Source: Bermanella sp047621325
Lineage (GTDB): Bacteria > Pseudomonadota > Gammaproteobacteria > Pseudomonadales > Oceanobacteraceae
Length of the DNA stretch: 64,000 nucleotides
Direction of reading: 5' to 3'
Assembly: GCA_047621325.1 (NCBI GenBank)
Contig: JBLHLT010000010.1
Coordinates: 1 to 64,000 of the forward strand
Made by a program: the position numbers and the translations under genes
Shown here: positions 42,759 through 50,949 of the stretch, in pieces
How the letters are laid out: every line of letters begins with the position of its first letter
How positions within the stretch are numbered: the stretch's first letter is position 1
The notes under the pieces: model-generated
The model's database searches: none
What the model saw: only the letters and a program-made list of their open reading frames with translations
What the model was told of the DNA's origin: nothing

Positions 42759-43205
42759 ATGTACAAATTAGATACGCAGCTTCAACAAGATACTGTCCGT
42801 TTAGGTCAGTTTAAGCTTTGTGATGTTTTACTGATGAATGATTCACAGTTTCCTTGGATTATTTTGGTGCCTCGCCGCAGTAGCACCAGTGAGTTATACC
42901 AGTTATCAACCGAAGAGCGTTACCTGCAATCAGATGAGTCGGCTTACGTGAGTCAGCGTTTAGACGATTACTTTGAAGCCGATAGTATGAATATTGCCGC
43001 TTTGGGTAATGTAGTGCCGCAGCTACATATTCACCATGTTGTTCGTAAAAAGAGCGATCCTTGTTGGCCAAAACCAGTCTGGGGCGCGATTAATGCGGTC
43101 CCTTACAGCAAAGAAGCGCTTGAGAAAATGGTCGATGAATTGACGCTTTTATTCAGCGATAAATTTGTCACACCGTCTGATAATGATGGTGATGCGCTTT
43201 ATTAA
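42759..43205 (+). CDS. HIT-family protein
   Basis: A 148-residue histidine-triad hydrolase/transferase. The triad segment is QLHIHHVVR, close to the H-x-H-x-H pattern of the branch found in proteobacteria. SQFPWIILVPRR and the N-terminal DTQLQQDTVRLG are typical of this HIT subgroup. The substrate is probably a nucleotide-linked compound, unspecified. The ATG has AAGGAG upstream. A CGCCGCA / TGCGGCG hairpin in the converging gene's end (43233-43260) may terminate it. Confidence 0.9.
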   Translation: MYKLDTQLQQDTVRLGQFKLCDVLLMNDSQFPWIILVPRRSSTSELYQLSTEERYLQSDESAYVSQRLDDYFEADSMNIAALGNVVPQLHIHHVVRKKSDPCWPKPVWGAINAVPYSKEALEKMVDELTLLFSDKFVTPSDNDGDALY

Positions 43206-43228
43206 GCCACCGTGTTTTAAATGAATAT

Positions 43229-43975
43229 TTAACGCCGCAAATGCTCAAGTATGTGCGGCGTTATTTGTTCTGCCCAAGCTTTGTAGCCCAGTGCGCTAGG
43301 GTGATACCCATCTTCTGCCATCATTTCTTTTTCAACTAATAATTGACTGCCTACATATTTACAGCCTTCGTGCTGATGACATAAACGCTGTAACTCTGTA
43401 TTTAAAATATAGGCACGTAACCCTAGTAAATACTTTAGCGGGGCCGGTAAGGCCGGAAACTGCGCCATGGGTGGCACTTGGGTGAAGAAGATTTGGTTAA
43501 TGCCTTTATTGTGAAGCAGCTCAATACTTTTAGTGATTTCATGTTGCCAGTGCTTCACCGAGGTTAGGCCTGTGGTGTCGTTTACGCCCATAGTGATGAT
43601 GGCAAAATCGGCTGGGGATGTGTGCTGTTGAATGTGTTCATTGAGCCCACGAAAGCGTATACCGTTTTGCCCTGTAATATTGCACTCAACGCTTGTGCTT
43701 TGCTGTGTTGATAGTGCTGTACTTAACGTATAACAAAGTTGTGCGCTCAGCCCTTGTGTAAATTGTTTAACACCGACACCCGCTACGGTGGACTCACCAA
43801 AGTGAATAAACCTTAGCGTTTCGTCGTGCTGGCCGTGACGAATCGTTTTTCCACCTTGTGCTTCAGGCAAACGTAAAGCGGTTCGTTTCACATAAAGCGC
43901 CTGAGGAATACACAGTGCAAAAACAGGGGTAAGTACATACCAACTTAACTGCAATAAATAACGGGTAAAAAGCAT
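43229..43975 (-). CDS. SGNH/GDSL-type hydrolase, membrane-anchored or exported
   Basis: A 248-residue esterase-like protein. The N-terminus is hydrophobic (LLQLSWYVLTPVFALCIPQAL), a membrane anchor or signal. Block I is FIHFGESTVAGVG with the serine in GES, block III is ITMGVNDTTG (the N), and block V is DGYHPSALGY (Asp and His). The start is the ATG at 43975 with AGG 7 bases before; the in-frame GTG at 43990 is the alternative. Substrate unknown. Confidence 0.85.
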   Translation of the reverse strand: MLFTRYLLQLSWYVLTPVFALCIPQALYVKRTALRLPEAQGGKTIRHGQHDETLRFIHFGESTVAGVGVKQFTQGLSAQLCYTLSTALSTQQSTSVECNITGQNGIRFRGLNEHIQQHTSPADFAIITMGVNDTTGLTSVKHWQHEITKSIELLHNKGINQIFFTQVPPMAQFPALPAPLKYLLGLRAYILNTELQRLCHQHEGCKYVGSQLLVEKEMMAEDGYHPSALGYKAWAEQITPHILEHLRR

Positions 43976-44347
43976 GCTAAACCTATGCACTGTTGAAAGT
44001 TGGGCAGTATATCGTGATTACAGTAAGGGTGCTTTTTAAACCATATTGGGTTCCGAAGGGGGCGGTTAACAAATTGAGCCATTAAATTGAGCCTTTCAGG
44101 CAAATAGTTTCTACGGGTATCGTTACATTGGTTGCCACTTCTCTGCACTTTAAGGCCTAGAGCTTGGCCAATAATGAAAGAGTGCGTGTTTATTGGGTGT
44201 GCAATTTAGGGGGAGGCCCGGAGGGTTGGTGGGCTTTACATCGGTGGCACGGACGGACTTGCTTGAAAAGTGAGGTAAACGGTATGGTTAAATAATAGGC
44301 ATAAAAAAAGGGTCAAACTGAGTTTGACCCTTTTTTAAAGAGAATGC
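43976..44347. other. Intergenic region between SGNH hydrolase and HU-like genes
   Basis: About 370 bases without a supported gene. It contains a short tandem repeat of AAATTGAGCC (44071-44080 and 44084-44093), a G-rich stretch around 44200-44270 that differs from the surrounding AT-rich DNA, and the terminator at 44303-44336. Confidence 0.6.
44303..44336. terminator. Strong terminator of the HU-like gene
   Basis: GGGTCAAA / TTTGACCC with a CTGAG loop is flanked by an A-run and a T-run, so it works on both strands. It lies just beyond the stop codon of the minus-strand HU-like gene. Confidence 0.92.
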
Positions 44348-44782
44348 TTATTCAGCCATTTCTTTAAGTTTTTTCAGTGGGCGAATTTTAACTGCGATTG
44401 AAGCAGGTTTCGCTTTGAAAACAGTTTCTTCACCAGTGAAAGGATTAATACCTTTACGGGCTTTTTTCGCTGGTTTTTTAACGGCTTGAATTTTTAACAG
44501 GCCAGGAAAAACGAATTCACCAACTGCACGCTTTTTCACGTGACGTTCGATCACATCGCCTAGGCTATCTAAAACCGCTTGCACTTGCTTTTTAGTCAGC
44601 TCAGTGTTTTCAGCGATTTCAGTTAGGATTTGAGTTTTGTTGTAGCGTTCAGTAATTGCAGTCAGCTTTTTAGCTGGAGCGGCTGCTTTTGCAGGTGCTT
44701 TTGCAGGTGCTTTTTTAGCGGCAGTTTTTTTAGCCACTGGCTTTTTAACTACTGCTTTCTTTGCTGTTTTTTTAGCTGCCAT
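44348..44782 (-). CDS. HU/IHF-family DNA-binding protein with a lysine/alanine-rich N-terminal tail
   Basis: A 144-residue protein. Residues 2-40 are a histone H1-like tail made of Lys, Ala and Pro (KKAPAKAPAKAAAPAKK). From about 45 a HU fold follows: TQILTEIAENTELTKKQVQAVLDSLGDVI, FPGLLKIQ, and the DNA-binding arm KGINPFTGEETVFKAKPAS ending in VKIRPLKKLKE. The start at 44782 has AAGGA upstream; an in-frame ATG at 44845 would add a non-basic leader. It is probably an abundant nucleoid protein. Confidence 0.88.
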   Translation of the reverse strand: MAAKKTAKKAVVKKPVAKKTAAKKAPAKAPAKAAAPAKKLTAITERYNKTQILTEIAENTELTKKQVQAVLDSLGDVIERHVKKRAVGEFVFPGLLKIQAVKKPAKKARKGINPFTGEETVFKAKPASIAVKIRPLKKLKEMAE

Positions 44783-44869
44783 AGCTGTGTCCTTGTTGTT
44801 TTTGTGTTTCGTGAGATCGAATATACAAACAAGTAAGAGCGGCAAGCAAGTAAAAAAGTGAAAAAATGC

Positions 44870-45976
44870 CTATTTTTTAGCTTTTTTTATGTGTAGCCGT
44901 TTTACGGCTTGATTAAAGTGCTCTACCCAGATAGGGCAAAAAAGGGAACCAGCCCGCTGATTTATTTCAACAATGGCACGAACTATGGGGCGTTGTTGCG
45001 TTTGCTGATGGGCTCGTGTTTGAGTGATGGCTTCAAACGTGTCCACTATTGCCAATAGTTTTGCGCCTTCACAAATACCCCCTTCTTTCAGTGCGTTAGG
45101 GTAGCCGCTGCCATCAATTCGTTCGTGATGATGCAGTATTATTTCAGCGGCGGGGTTCCATACTTCAAAACTGCTGATGAGTTTATGTACTAATTGCACA
45201 TGGCTTTTTACCCATTGCCAATCTTGATGACTTAAAGGTGAGGCTTTATTGGCCATGCCCTTGGGCAAGAAGGCCATGGCTAAGTCATGTAAATATAAGG
45301 CTGTTTGCAGTTGATGGGAATCAATCGGATTCCCAGCTAGTTGGTTCATCTGCATGGCTAAATCAAACATGCGCTCGGTACGCCCTGGGCCATAAGGGCT
45401 TCTTTGGTCTACCAGTAAACTGAGCTGTAAGAAAAAGGCGACTTCTTCGTTTATTTCTTGCTCGGTGAAATAGAGCTTGTTTTGCATTTCTTCTAATACT
45501 TCTACTTGCTTTGTCTCAGGGGCGAGGTGCAAAAGTATGGCGAGAATTTTTTGGTCGTAATCGTGGCCACTTAACGTTGCTAGGTGACTGATCAAATCGG
45601 CGGTGGCGTTGTATGGCTCTTGGTCAAAATCATCAATTCCGTTGATAAACTTATTTAATTCATTAAATGTAATATCAAGGCTGAGTAGTAATACATCTCC
45701 CAAGGCAGGCGTGTACTGATTTTGTTTTTTTCTTAAGGTATCAAGGATGTCTTCAATAGCCTGCAGTAACGGCATATATTGGCTGATACCCATAATTCCA
45801 AGATCCCCCTTTACCGTGTGGACGTCACGGAAAAGTAGGTTGATCGTGTCGGCACTGTCTGGCTTACTTTCAAGGCTGAGCAAGTGGTCATTACACCCCT
45901 GGCGCTTTTCTTCCAGCTCATCTTTTAAGTCATTGACAATATCGGTATCAAAATTGGCGATTTTCACATTTGCCAT
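44870..45976 (-). CDS. HPt and HD-GYP domain protein
   Basis: A 368-residue cytoplasmic protein. The N-terminal HPt domain has the phospho-histidine H53 in RDVHTVKGDLG. The C-terminal half is an HD-GYP c-di-GMP phosphodiesterase-type domain: H230-D231 (LHDLAM) and the signature HHERIDGSGYP at 283-293. The usual HDxGK lysine is replaced (HDLAM), so activity may differ. Phosphotransfer from a hybrid kinase, for example the one at 13593-16556, could control c-di-GMP turnover, which is inference. Confidence 0.88.
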   Translation of the reverse strand: MANVKIANFDTDIVNDLKDELEEKRQGCNDHLLSLESKPDSADTINLLFRDVHTVKGDLGIMGISQYMPLLQAIEDILDTLRKKQNQYTPALGDVLLLSLDITFNELNKFINGIDDFDQEPYNATADLISHLATLSGHDYDQKILAILLHLAPETKQVEVLEEMQNKLYFTEQEINEEVAFFLQLSLLVDQRSPYGPGRTERMFDLAMQMNQLAGNPIDSHQLQTALYLHDLAMAFLPKGMANKASPLSHQDWQWVKSHVQLVHKLISSFEVWNPAAEIILHHHERIDGSGYPNALKEGGICEGAKLLAIVDTFEAITQTRAHQQTQQRPIVRAIVEINQRAGSLFCPIWVEHFNQAVKRLHIKKAKK

Positions 45977-46291
45977 GGCGCCTCCTTGTATAAATAAAGC
46001 ATAGCAGGATCACACAAGATGTCGGAATTTCGTTCAAAATGGGTATAATGCTCGCCTTTTGATGAATCAGATTATGTTGAGGCGGTTTTTGCCTTGGCAT
46101 AAGAATGAAGTGGCCTTGGGTCAAATTGAGGTAAATAGCTGATAAACAGCGATATTTCCTGTTTTCAGTGAGGGCGGACAGCCTCGTGAATGTTTTTAAT
46201 TCACACATCCGCTACATTTGTACTTTTAGGGCTTGGCTCTTGGTACGACGAATAATCGACATATTTAATAAGATAGATTTGGGAATTCAGT
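45977..46291. other. Long 5' region of aspS
   Basis: About 315 bases with no recognised gene. A TATAAT hexamer (46044-46049) with a GC-rich discriminator (GCTCGCC) suggests transcription starting near 46056, giving an aspS leader of about 235 bases. A short reading frame of 26 codons (46062-46142) begins just after that point. The other side holds the promoter of the minus-strand HPt-HD-GYP gene. Confidence 0.5.
46044..46049 (+). promoter_or_regulatory. Candidate -10 element of aspS
   Basis: A perfect TATAAT is followed by a GC-rich stretch. The -35 region (GTCGGA at 46021) is poor, so the assignment is tentative. Confidence 0.4.
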
Positions 46292-48061
46292 ATGCGCAGC
46301 CATTACTGTGGTGAAATTACAGAAAAATTGGTCGATGAGACCGTAACATTTTGCGGTTGGGTACACCGTCGCCGTGACCATGGTGGCGTTATCTTTCTTG
46401 ACGTACGCGATCGCGAAGGCTTGGTTCAGGTCGTATTTGATCCTGATACCGTAGACGCTTTTAATGCAGCCGACAGTGTTCGTAGTGAATACGTGGTGCA
46501 AATTACAGGTCTTGTGCGTGCTCGCCCAGCGGGTAGCGAAAACGACAACATGACAACGGGTAAAATCGAGATACTTGGCAAAGAGATTAACATCTTAAAC
46601 AAAGCCAATACGCCTCCGTTCCCATTAGATGATTACAGCCCTGTGGGTGAAGATGTTCGTCTTAAGTACCGTTACATGGATTTACGTCGTGATGAAATGC
46701 AGCAGAACCTGCGCTTCCGTCATAAAGTGACGACGCAAATTCGTAACATCTTAGATGACAAGGGTTTCCTTGATATCGAAACCCCAATTTTGACTCGTGC
46801 CACCCCTGAAGGTGCGCGTGATTATTTGGTTCCAAGCCGTACACACCAAGGTTCGTTCTTTGCGTTACCGCAGTCGCCTCAGTTGTTTAAGCAGCTGTTA
46901 ATGGTGTCGGGCTTTGATCGTTATTACCAAATTGCAAAATGTTTCCGTGACGAAGATTTACGTGCTGACCGTCAGCCTGAATTCACTCAGATTGATATGG
47001 AAGCGTCTTTCATTGAAGAGAAAGACATCATGGGTGCCGCTGAAAGCATGATCAAAGCGGTATTTAAAGATCAGATGGACATTGATTTGGGTGAATTCCC
47101 ACACATGCCATACAGCGAAGCTATGAACCGTTACGGTTCTGATAAGCCAGATTTACGTATTCCAATGGAATTAGTCGACGTGGCTGAATTCCTACAAGAC
47201 ATCGAATTCAAAGTATTTGCAGGTCCAGCAAAAGACCCTAAAGGTCGTGTTGCTGCGCTTAAAGTACCGGGTGGCGCTGAGCTATCTCGTAAGCAAATTG
47301 ATGAATACACCAAGTTTGTAGGTATTTACGGTGCGAAAGGCCTGGCTTGGATCAAAGTGAATGAGATTGAAAAAGGCGTTGAAGGCCTACAGTCGCCAAT
47401 CATTAAGTTTATCGGCGACGACAACACCATGAAGATCATGGAAAAAATCGAAGCTAAAAATGGCGATATCGTATTCTTTGGTGCTGATAAAGAAACCATC
47501 GTAAACGAAGCACTAGGTGCACTGCGTGTTAAATTAGGTCTAGACCTAAACATGCTAACCAAAGAATGGGCACCAATGTGGGTTGTGGACTTCCCTATGT
47601 TTGAAGAGACTTCAGATGGCGGCCTAACGGCGATTCACCACCCATTTACGGCGCCTTCTTGTACACCGGAAGAACTAAAAGCTGACCCTGCTAATGCCTT
47701 GTCTCGCGCATACGACATGGTATTAAACGGTTGTGAGCTAGGTGGTGGTTCTATCCGTATTCACAATCAAGAAATGCAGAAAGTGGTTTTCGAGATTTTG
47801 AATATCTCTGAAGAAGAGCAGCGTGAAAAGTTTGGCTTCTTGCTTGACGCACTGCAATTTGGTGCGCCACCACATGGTGGTTTAGCGTTCGGTCTTGACC
47901 GATTAATCATGCTAATGACCGGTTCTGACAGCATTCGTGAAGTGATCGCGTTCCCTAAAACGCAATCAGCAGCATGTGTGATGACTATGGCACCGGGTGT
48001 GGTAGAAACTAAAAATCTACGTGAAGTAGGTATTCAGTTGCGCCCTAAAGAGACTAAATAA
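46292..48061 (+). CDS. aspS: Aspartyl-tRNA synthetase
   Basis: A 589-residue class II aminoacyl-tRNA synthetase. An N-terminal OB fold (FCGWVHRRRDHGGVIFLDVRDREG) binds the anticodon. Motif 2 is FRDEDLRADRQPEFTQIDME, motif 3 is GGLAFGLDRLIMLMTG, and the bacterial GAD insertion lies between about 280 and 420. Length is typical of the bacterial type (about 590). A terminator follows. In Pseudomonas yebC comes next, but here two minus-strand genes take that place. Confidence 0.98.
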   Translation: MRSHYCGEITEKLVDETVTFCGWVHRRRDHGGVIFLDVRDREGLVQVVFDPDTVDAFNAADSVRSEYVVQITGLVRARPAGSENDNMTTGKIEILGKEINILNKANTPPFPLDDYSPVGEDVRLKYRYMDLRRDEMQQNLRFRHKVTTQIRNILDDKGFLDIETPILTRATPEGARDYLVPSRTHQGSFFALPQSPQLFKQLLMVSGFDRYYQIAKCFRDEDLRADRQPEFTQIDMEASFIEEKDIMGAAESMIKAVFKDQMDIDLGEFPHMPYSEAMNRYGSDKPDLRIPMELVDVAEFLQDIEFKVFAGPAKDPKGRVAALKVPGGAELSRKQIDEYTKFVGIYGAKGLAWIKVNEIEKGVEGLQSPIIKFIGDDNTMKIMEKIEAKNGDIVFFGADKETIVNEALGALRVKLGLDLNMLTKEWAPMWVVDFPMFEETSDGGLTAIHHPFTAPSCTPEELKADPANALSRAYDMVLNGCELGGGSIRIHNQEMQKVVFEILNISEEEQREKFGFLLDALQFGAPPHGGLAFGLDRLIMLMTGSDSIREVIAFPKTQSAACVMTMAPGVVETKNLREVGIQLRPKETK

Positions 48062-48100
48062 TATAACGGCATCATTAGGTGCCTTTCTATTTTTAGTCAA

Positions 48101-48126
48101 AAAAGAAGCCCTAGGGCTTCTTTTTT
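48101..48126 (+). terminator. aspS terminator
   Basis: GAAGCCC / GGGCTTC, extended by AAAA/TTTT, around a central CTAG and followed by T. The symmetry allows use from both strands, also by the convergent gene at 48153. Confidence 0.88.
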
Positions 48127-48152
48127 GCGTTATGGGTATTTATTTATTTTGG

Positions 48153-48692
48153 CTAAACGCCGTTAAATAAAACGGCTGGCGGCTTTATTAAAAAAACATC
48201 CGCTTTTATTTGCTCAAGCCACACCGCATTCAAGGTCACTTCTTCATACTGCCAAAAAATCTCGTTGTTCTTTTCTATGCGGTAACGCCATTGGTATTTG
48301 GCTTGCACCCAGTTGTTATTTGAGTCCTTATTTAAATCGGCAATAGGGCTAATTTCTCCTTCTTCATCTTCATAGGCCAAATGAAATTGTTGATCTGTAT
48401 TTGAAATAATAAAGCGATCTAATTTAGCACTGCCATTGGTAAGTAGGCTTTTATTAATGATGCGTCCTGCATCTTTTGCACTAATGTGCTCAGCGCTTAT
48501 TTCTTCTAGTGGCTCGTGAGTGAAATCCAGTACGTGTTGGTCTAACACACACGGGGTTTCAAATAGCATGAATTCTGGCTGAGACGCGATAGGGTAAATA
48601 TCTGTCGAGTTGGCAATAATAGCTTGCTGTTCTGGCTGGCGCTGGCTTTTATCCCATTGCTTTAAAACTATTTGAAAAAGTAGCGTGCTCAT
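48153..48692 (-). CDS. Hypothetical protein
   Basis: A 179-residue protein with no signal peptide or membrane helix. It is mixed alpha/beta, with an acidic middle (LAYEDEEGEISPIADLNKD) and an aromatic-rich stretch YQWRYRIEKNNEIFWQYEEV. I do not recognise a family. The start has only a weak GAGA ribosome site. It lies between aspS and ruvC together with the spondin lipoprotein, in a spot that carries yebC in relatives. Confidence 0.6.
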   Translation of the reverse strand: MSTLLFQIVLKQWDKSQRQPEQQAIIANSTDIYPIASQPEFMLFETPCVLDQHVLDFTHEPLEEISAEHISAKDAGRIINKSLLTNGSAKLDRFIISNTDQQFHLAYEDEEGEISPIADLNKDSNNNWVQAKYQWRYRIEKNNEIFWQYEEVTLNAVWLEQIKADVFLIKPPAVLFNGV

Positions 48693-48828
48693 TGTGTCTC
48701 GTGGTGATTCGATATTATGGAATGGTTTGTATTATGCCGCAAAGATCGGTGGAAACAAAAAAGAAGCGTTGAGTAACGTTGTTGATGATTTGAAATTCAA
48801 TCAAGGTTCCGCTTAGTTTAATGGCGTC

Positions 48829-48853
48829 ATCCCCGAATGCTTTTATCGGGGAT
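48829..48853 (-). terminator. Hairpin after the spondin lipoprotein gene
   Basis: ATCCCCGA / TCGGGGAT with a 9-base loop lies 25 bases beyond the stop codon. On the minus strand no T-run follows, so it may protect the mRNA end rather than terminate. Confidence 0.45.
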
Positions 48854-48877
48854 TCATTTTTATAAGCCCGTTCGCTC

Positions 48878-49579
48878 TTAAATCTTCTCAATCAACAGCG
48901 TACCCACATACTTACCTGAACTGAAGTGCTTGCCTGCTTCAATATCAGTATCGGCCCGATCGGAGCTAAGTATTGTAATAGGCAAACTTTGTGGGCTGGT
49001 ATCGCTATTGGCTGAGGTAAATTGCACGCCGTTATCAGTACCGGCGTCATACAGCTCAAGGTTAATGGTTTGTGTTTCAATCCATTGGCCTTGATCATCC
49101 AGTAGCGCCAAACCGTGTACACCTACAAACCAATCTGGGCTGGGTGCGATCATGCTGGTAAGTGTTAACAATGGGTAAGTATTTGAGGTTGAAAATTCGA
49201 TACTGGTGCTGCCGCTACCCGAGCCAACACTGCTAGCTTGAATGCGCCCTTGGCTGTATCCCGCGTCTTTGGCTGCTTGAATTTCCGTATCCAATGCAGA
49301 TGTGCTGCCAGTTTCCGCCATACTTTTAATCCCTGCCGTGGCTGGCTGATTATTGGGTGCCCAAAAAACAACCTGTTCATTGTGTACCGTACCCACAAGT
49401 GGTGACCAATGTGCGCTGCTTGGGTAGTTGGTGGCAAAGTCGGTGCCGTTCCATTGGGTTGTGAATGTCACGCGATACGTCACGTCACCAGTGGTATCAC
49501 TTTCAACTTTGTCACTGCTTGAGCCGCAACCAGTTAAGACAAGTAAGCTGCTTAATATTGCTATAGATAGGGTTTTCAT
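48878..49579 (-). CDS. Spondin-domain lipoprotein
   Basis: A 233-residue lipoprotein with signal SIAILSSLLVLTGC (acylated C18). The mature part carries a bacterial spondin_N-type domain: YRVTFTTQWNGTDFATNYPSSAHWSPLVG, then MIAPSPDWFVGVHGLALLD. These proteins are usually surface or periplasmic and of unknown role. The start is the ATG at 49579; the in-frame GTG at 49588 is the alternative. It is divergent from ruvC. Confidence 0.85.
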   Translation of the reverse strand: MKTLSIAILSSLLVLTGCGSSSDKVESDTTGDVTYRVTFTTQWNGTDFATNYPSSAHWSPLVGTVHNEQVVFWAPNNQPATAGIKSMAETGSTSALDTEIQAAKDAGYSQGRIQASSVGSGSGSTSIEFSTSNTYPLLTLTSMIAPSPDWFVGVHGLALLDDQGQWIETQTINLELYDAGTDNGVQFTSANSDTSPQSLPITILSSDRADTDIEAGKHFSSGKYVGTLLIEKI

Positions 49580-49709
49580 AGGTTGCACCGATGATGAATA
49601 GTAAGTGTTAAGAAGCGTTAAGGGGTGGAAAGTTCCTAGTATTCACATCAAGGGCTAGGTATATGGTTAGAACTGGGTAAAATAAGCGTACGTTTATTCG
49701 AGCATTTTT

Positions 49710-50237
49710 ATGGCTATTATTTTAGGAATTGACCCAGGCTCGCGTCTTACCGGTTTTGGTGTGATTCATGCCCAAGGCAGTAAGTTGCGCTATATCACCT
49801 CGGGCTGTATTCGTATTGATACCTCGCAAGATTTAGCGTATCGCCTAAAGCAAATATTCACCTGCGTCACTCAAATTATCGAAGAAAATCAACCCAATGA
49901 ATTTGCGATTGAGCAAGTGTTTATGGGAAAGAATGTCGATTCTGCGTTAAAGCTTGGTCAAGCGCGGGGCAGTGCCATCGTAGCCGCTAGCATTAAAGAC
50001 TTACCTGTTTATGAGTATGCCGCCCGCTCCGTCAAACAAGCGGTTACTGGCCGTGGTGGTGCAGATAAAGAGCAAGTGCAGCACATGGTGCAAATATTAT
50101 TAAATCTACCGGGTAAACCTCAAGCCGATGCCGCAGATGCTCTGGCCATTGCCATTACTCATGCGTATTCATCGCAAAACCTGGTGGCACAAGCAGGTGG
50201 CAGCAAGCAAAAGAATGGCCGTTTAAAGGTGTTTTAA
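49710..50237 (+). CDS. ruvC: Holliday junction resolvase RuvC
   Basis: A 175-residue endonuclease that cuts Holliday junctions. Catalytic acids are visible: D8 in LGIDPGSRLTGFG, the Glu in FAIEQVFMG, and the aspartates in DAADALAIAITH. It is first of the ruvCAB group. Length is normal (173 in E. coli). Confidence 0.97.
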   Translation: MAIILGIDPGSRLTGFGVIHAQGSKLRYITSGCIRIDTSQDLAYRLKQIFTCVTQIIEENQPNEFAIEQVFMGKNVDSALKLGQARGSAIVAASIKDLPVYEYAARSVKQAVTGRGGADKEQVQHMVQILLNLPGKPQADAADALAIAITHAYSSQNLVAQAGGSKQKNGRLKVF

Positions 50238-50322
50238 CACCCGCAACTAGCCATCGCCCTAAGGATTGGGTAACCTATACTGATTATAAATACAGTATTC
50301 ACAATAATAAGCAGCGCTTTCT

Positions 50323-50934
50323 ATGATTGGTCGTATTAGTGGCACCCTAGTTGAAAAACAATCCCCCGAATTATTAATCGATGTAAATGGCATTGGCTAC
50401 GAGGTGCTCGCGCCCATGACCACCATCTACAAATTACCTGAGCTTGGCCAACAGGTATCACTGCACACCCATTTTGTGGTGCGTGAAGATGCGCAATTGC
50501 TGTATGGTTTTTCTGATAAACAGCAGCGCTCGTTATTTCGTGCACTGATTAAAGTCTCTGGTGTGGGGCCAAAGCTTGCCTTGGCGATATTATCTGGCAT
50601 TGAAGCGCAGTCGTTTGTGCGTTCTATTCACGATGGTGATACGGCTACACTGGTGCGCATTCCGGGTATTGGTAAAAAAACCGCAGAGCGTTTAGTGGTC
50701 GAAATGAAAGACCGTTTAAAAGAATGGCAAGTTGATAGCGAATTGCCGCTTATGGCGGCTGCAAACCCTGCGCCGATGGGCCAAGAATATTGGATTCAAG
50801 AAGCAGAGGGGGCCTTGATTGCGTTAGGTTATAAACCAACTGAAGCCGCTAAAGCGATTTCGGCTATTAAACAGCCAGTTACCTGTGCAGAAGATTTAAT
50901 CCGCTTTGCACTTAAAGGCATGTTGAAGCAGTAA
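50323..50934 (+). CDS. ruvA: Holliday junction DNA helicase subunit RuvA
   Basis: A 203-residue junction-binding subunit. An N-terminal OB domain (MIGRISGTLVEKQSPELLIDVNGIGYEV) is followed by two helix-hairpin-helix motifs (ISGVGPKLALAIL-like VSGVGPKLALAILSG and IPGIGKKTAERLVVEMKDRL) and a C-terminal RuvB-contact domain. It is followed by ruvB after 15 bases. Confidence 0.97.
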   Translation: MIGRISGTLVEKQSPELLIDVNGIGYEVLAPMTTIYKLPELGQQVSLHTHFVVREDAQLLYGFSDKQQRSLFRALIKVSGVGPKLALAILSGIEAQSFVRSIHDGDTATLVRIPGIGKKTAERLVVEMKDRLKEWQVDSELPLMAAANPAPMGQEYWIQEAEGALIALGYKPTEAAKAISAIKQPVTCAEDLIRFALKGMLKQ

Positions 50935-50949
50935 TTAAGAGATAAAACT

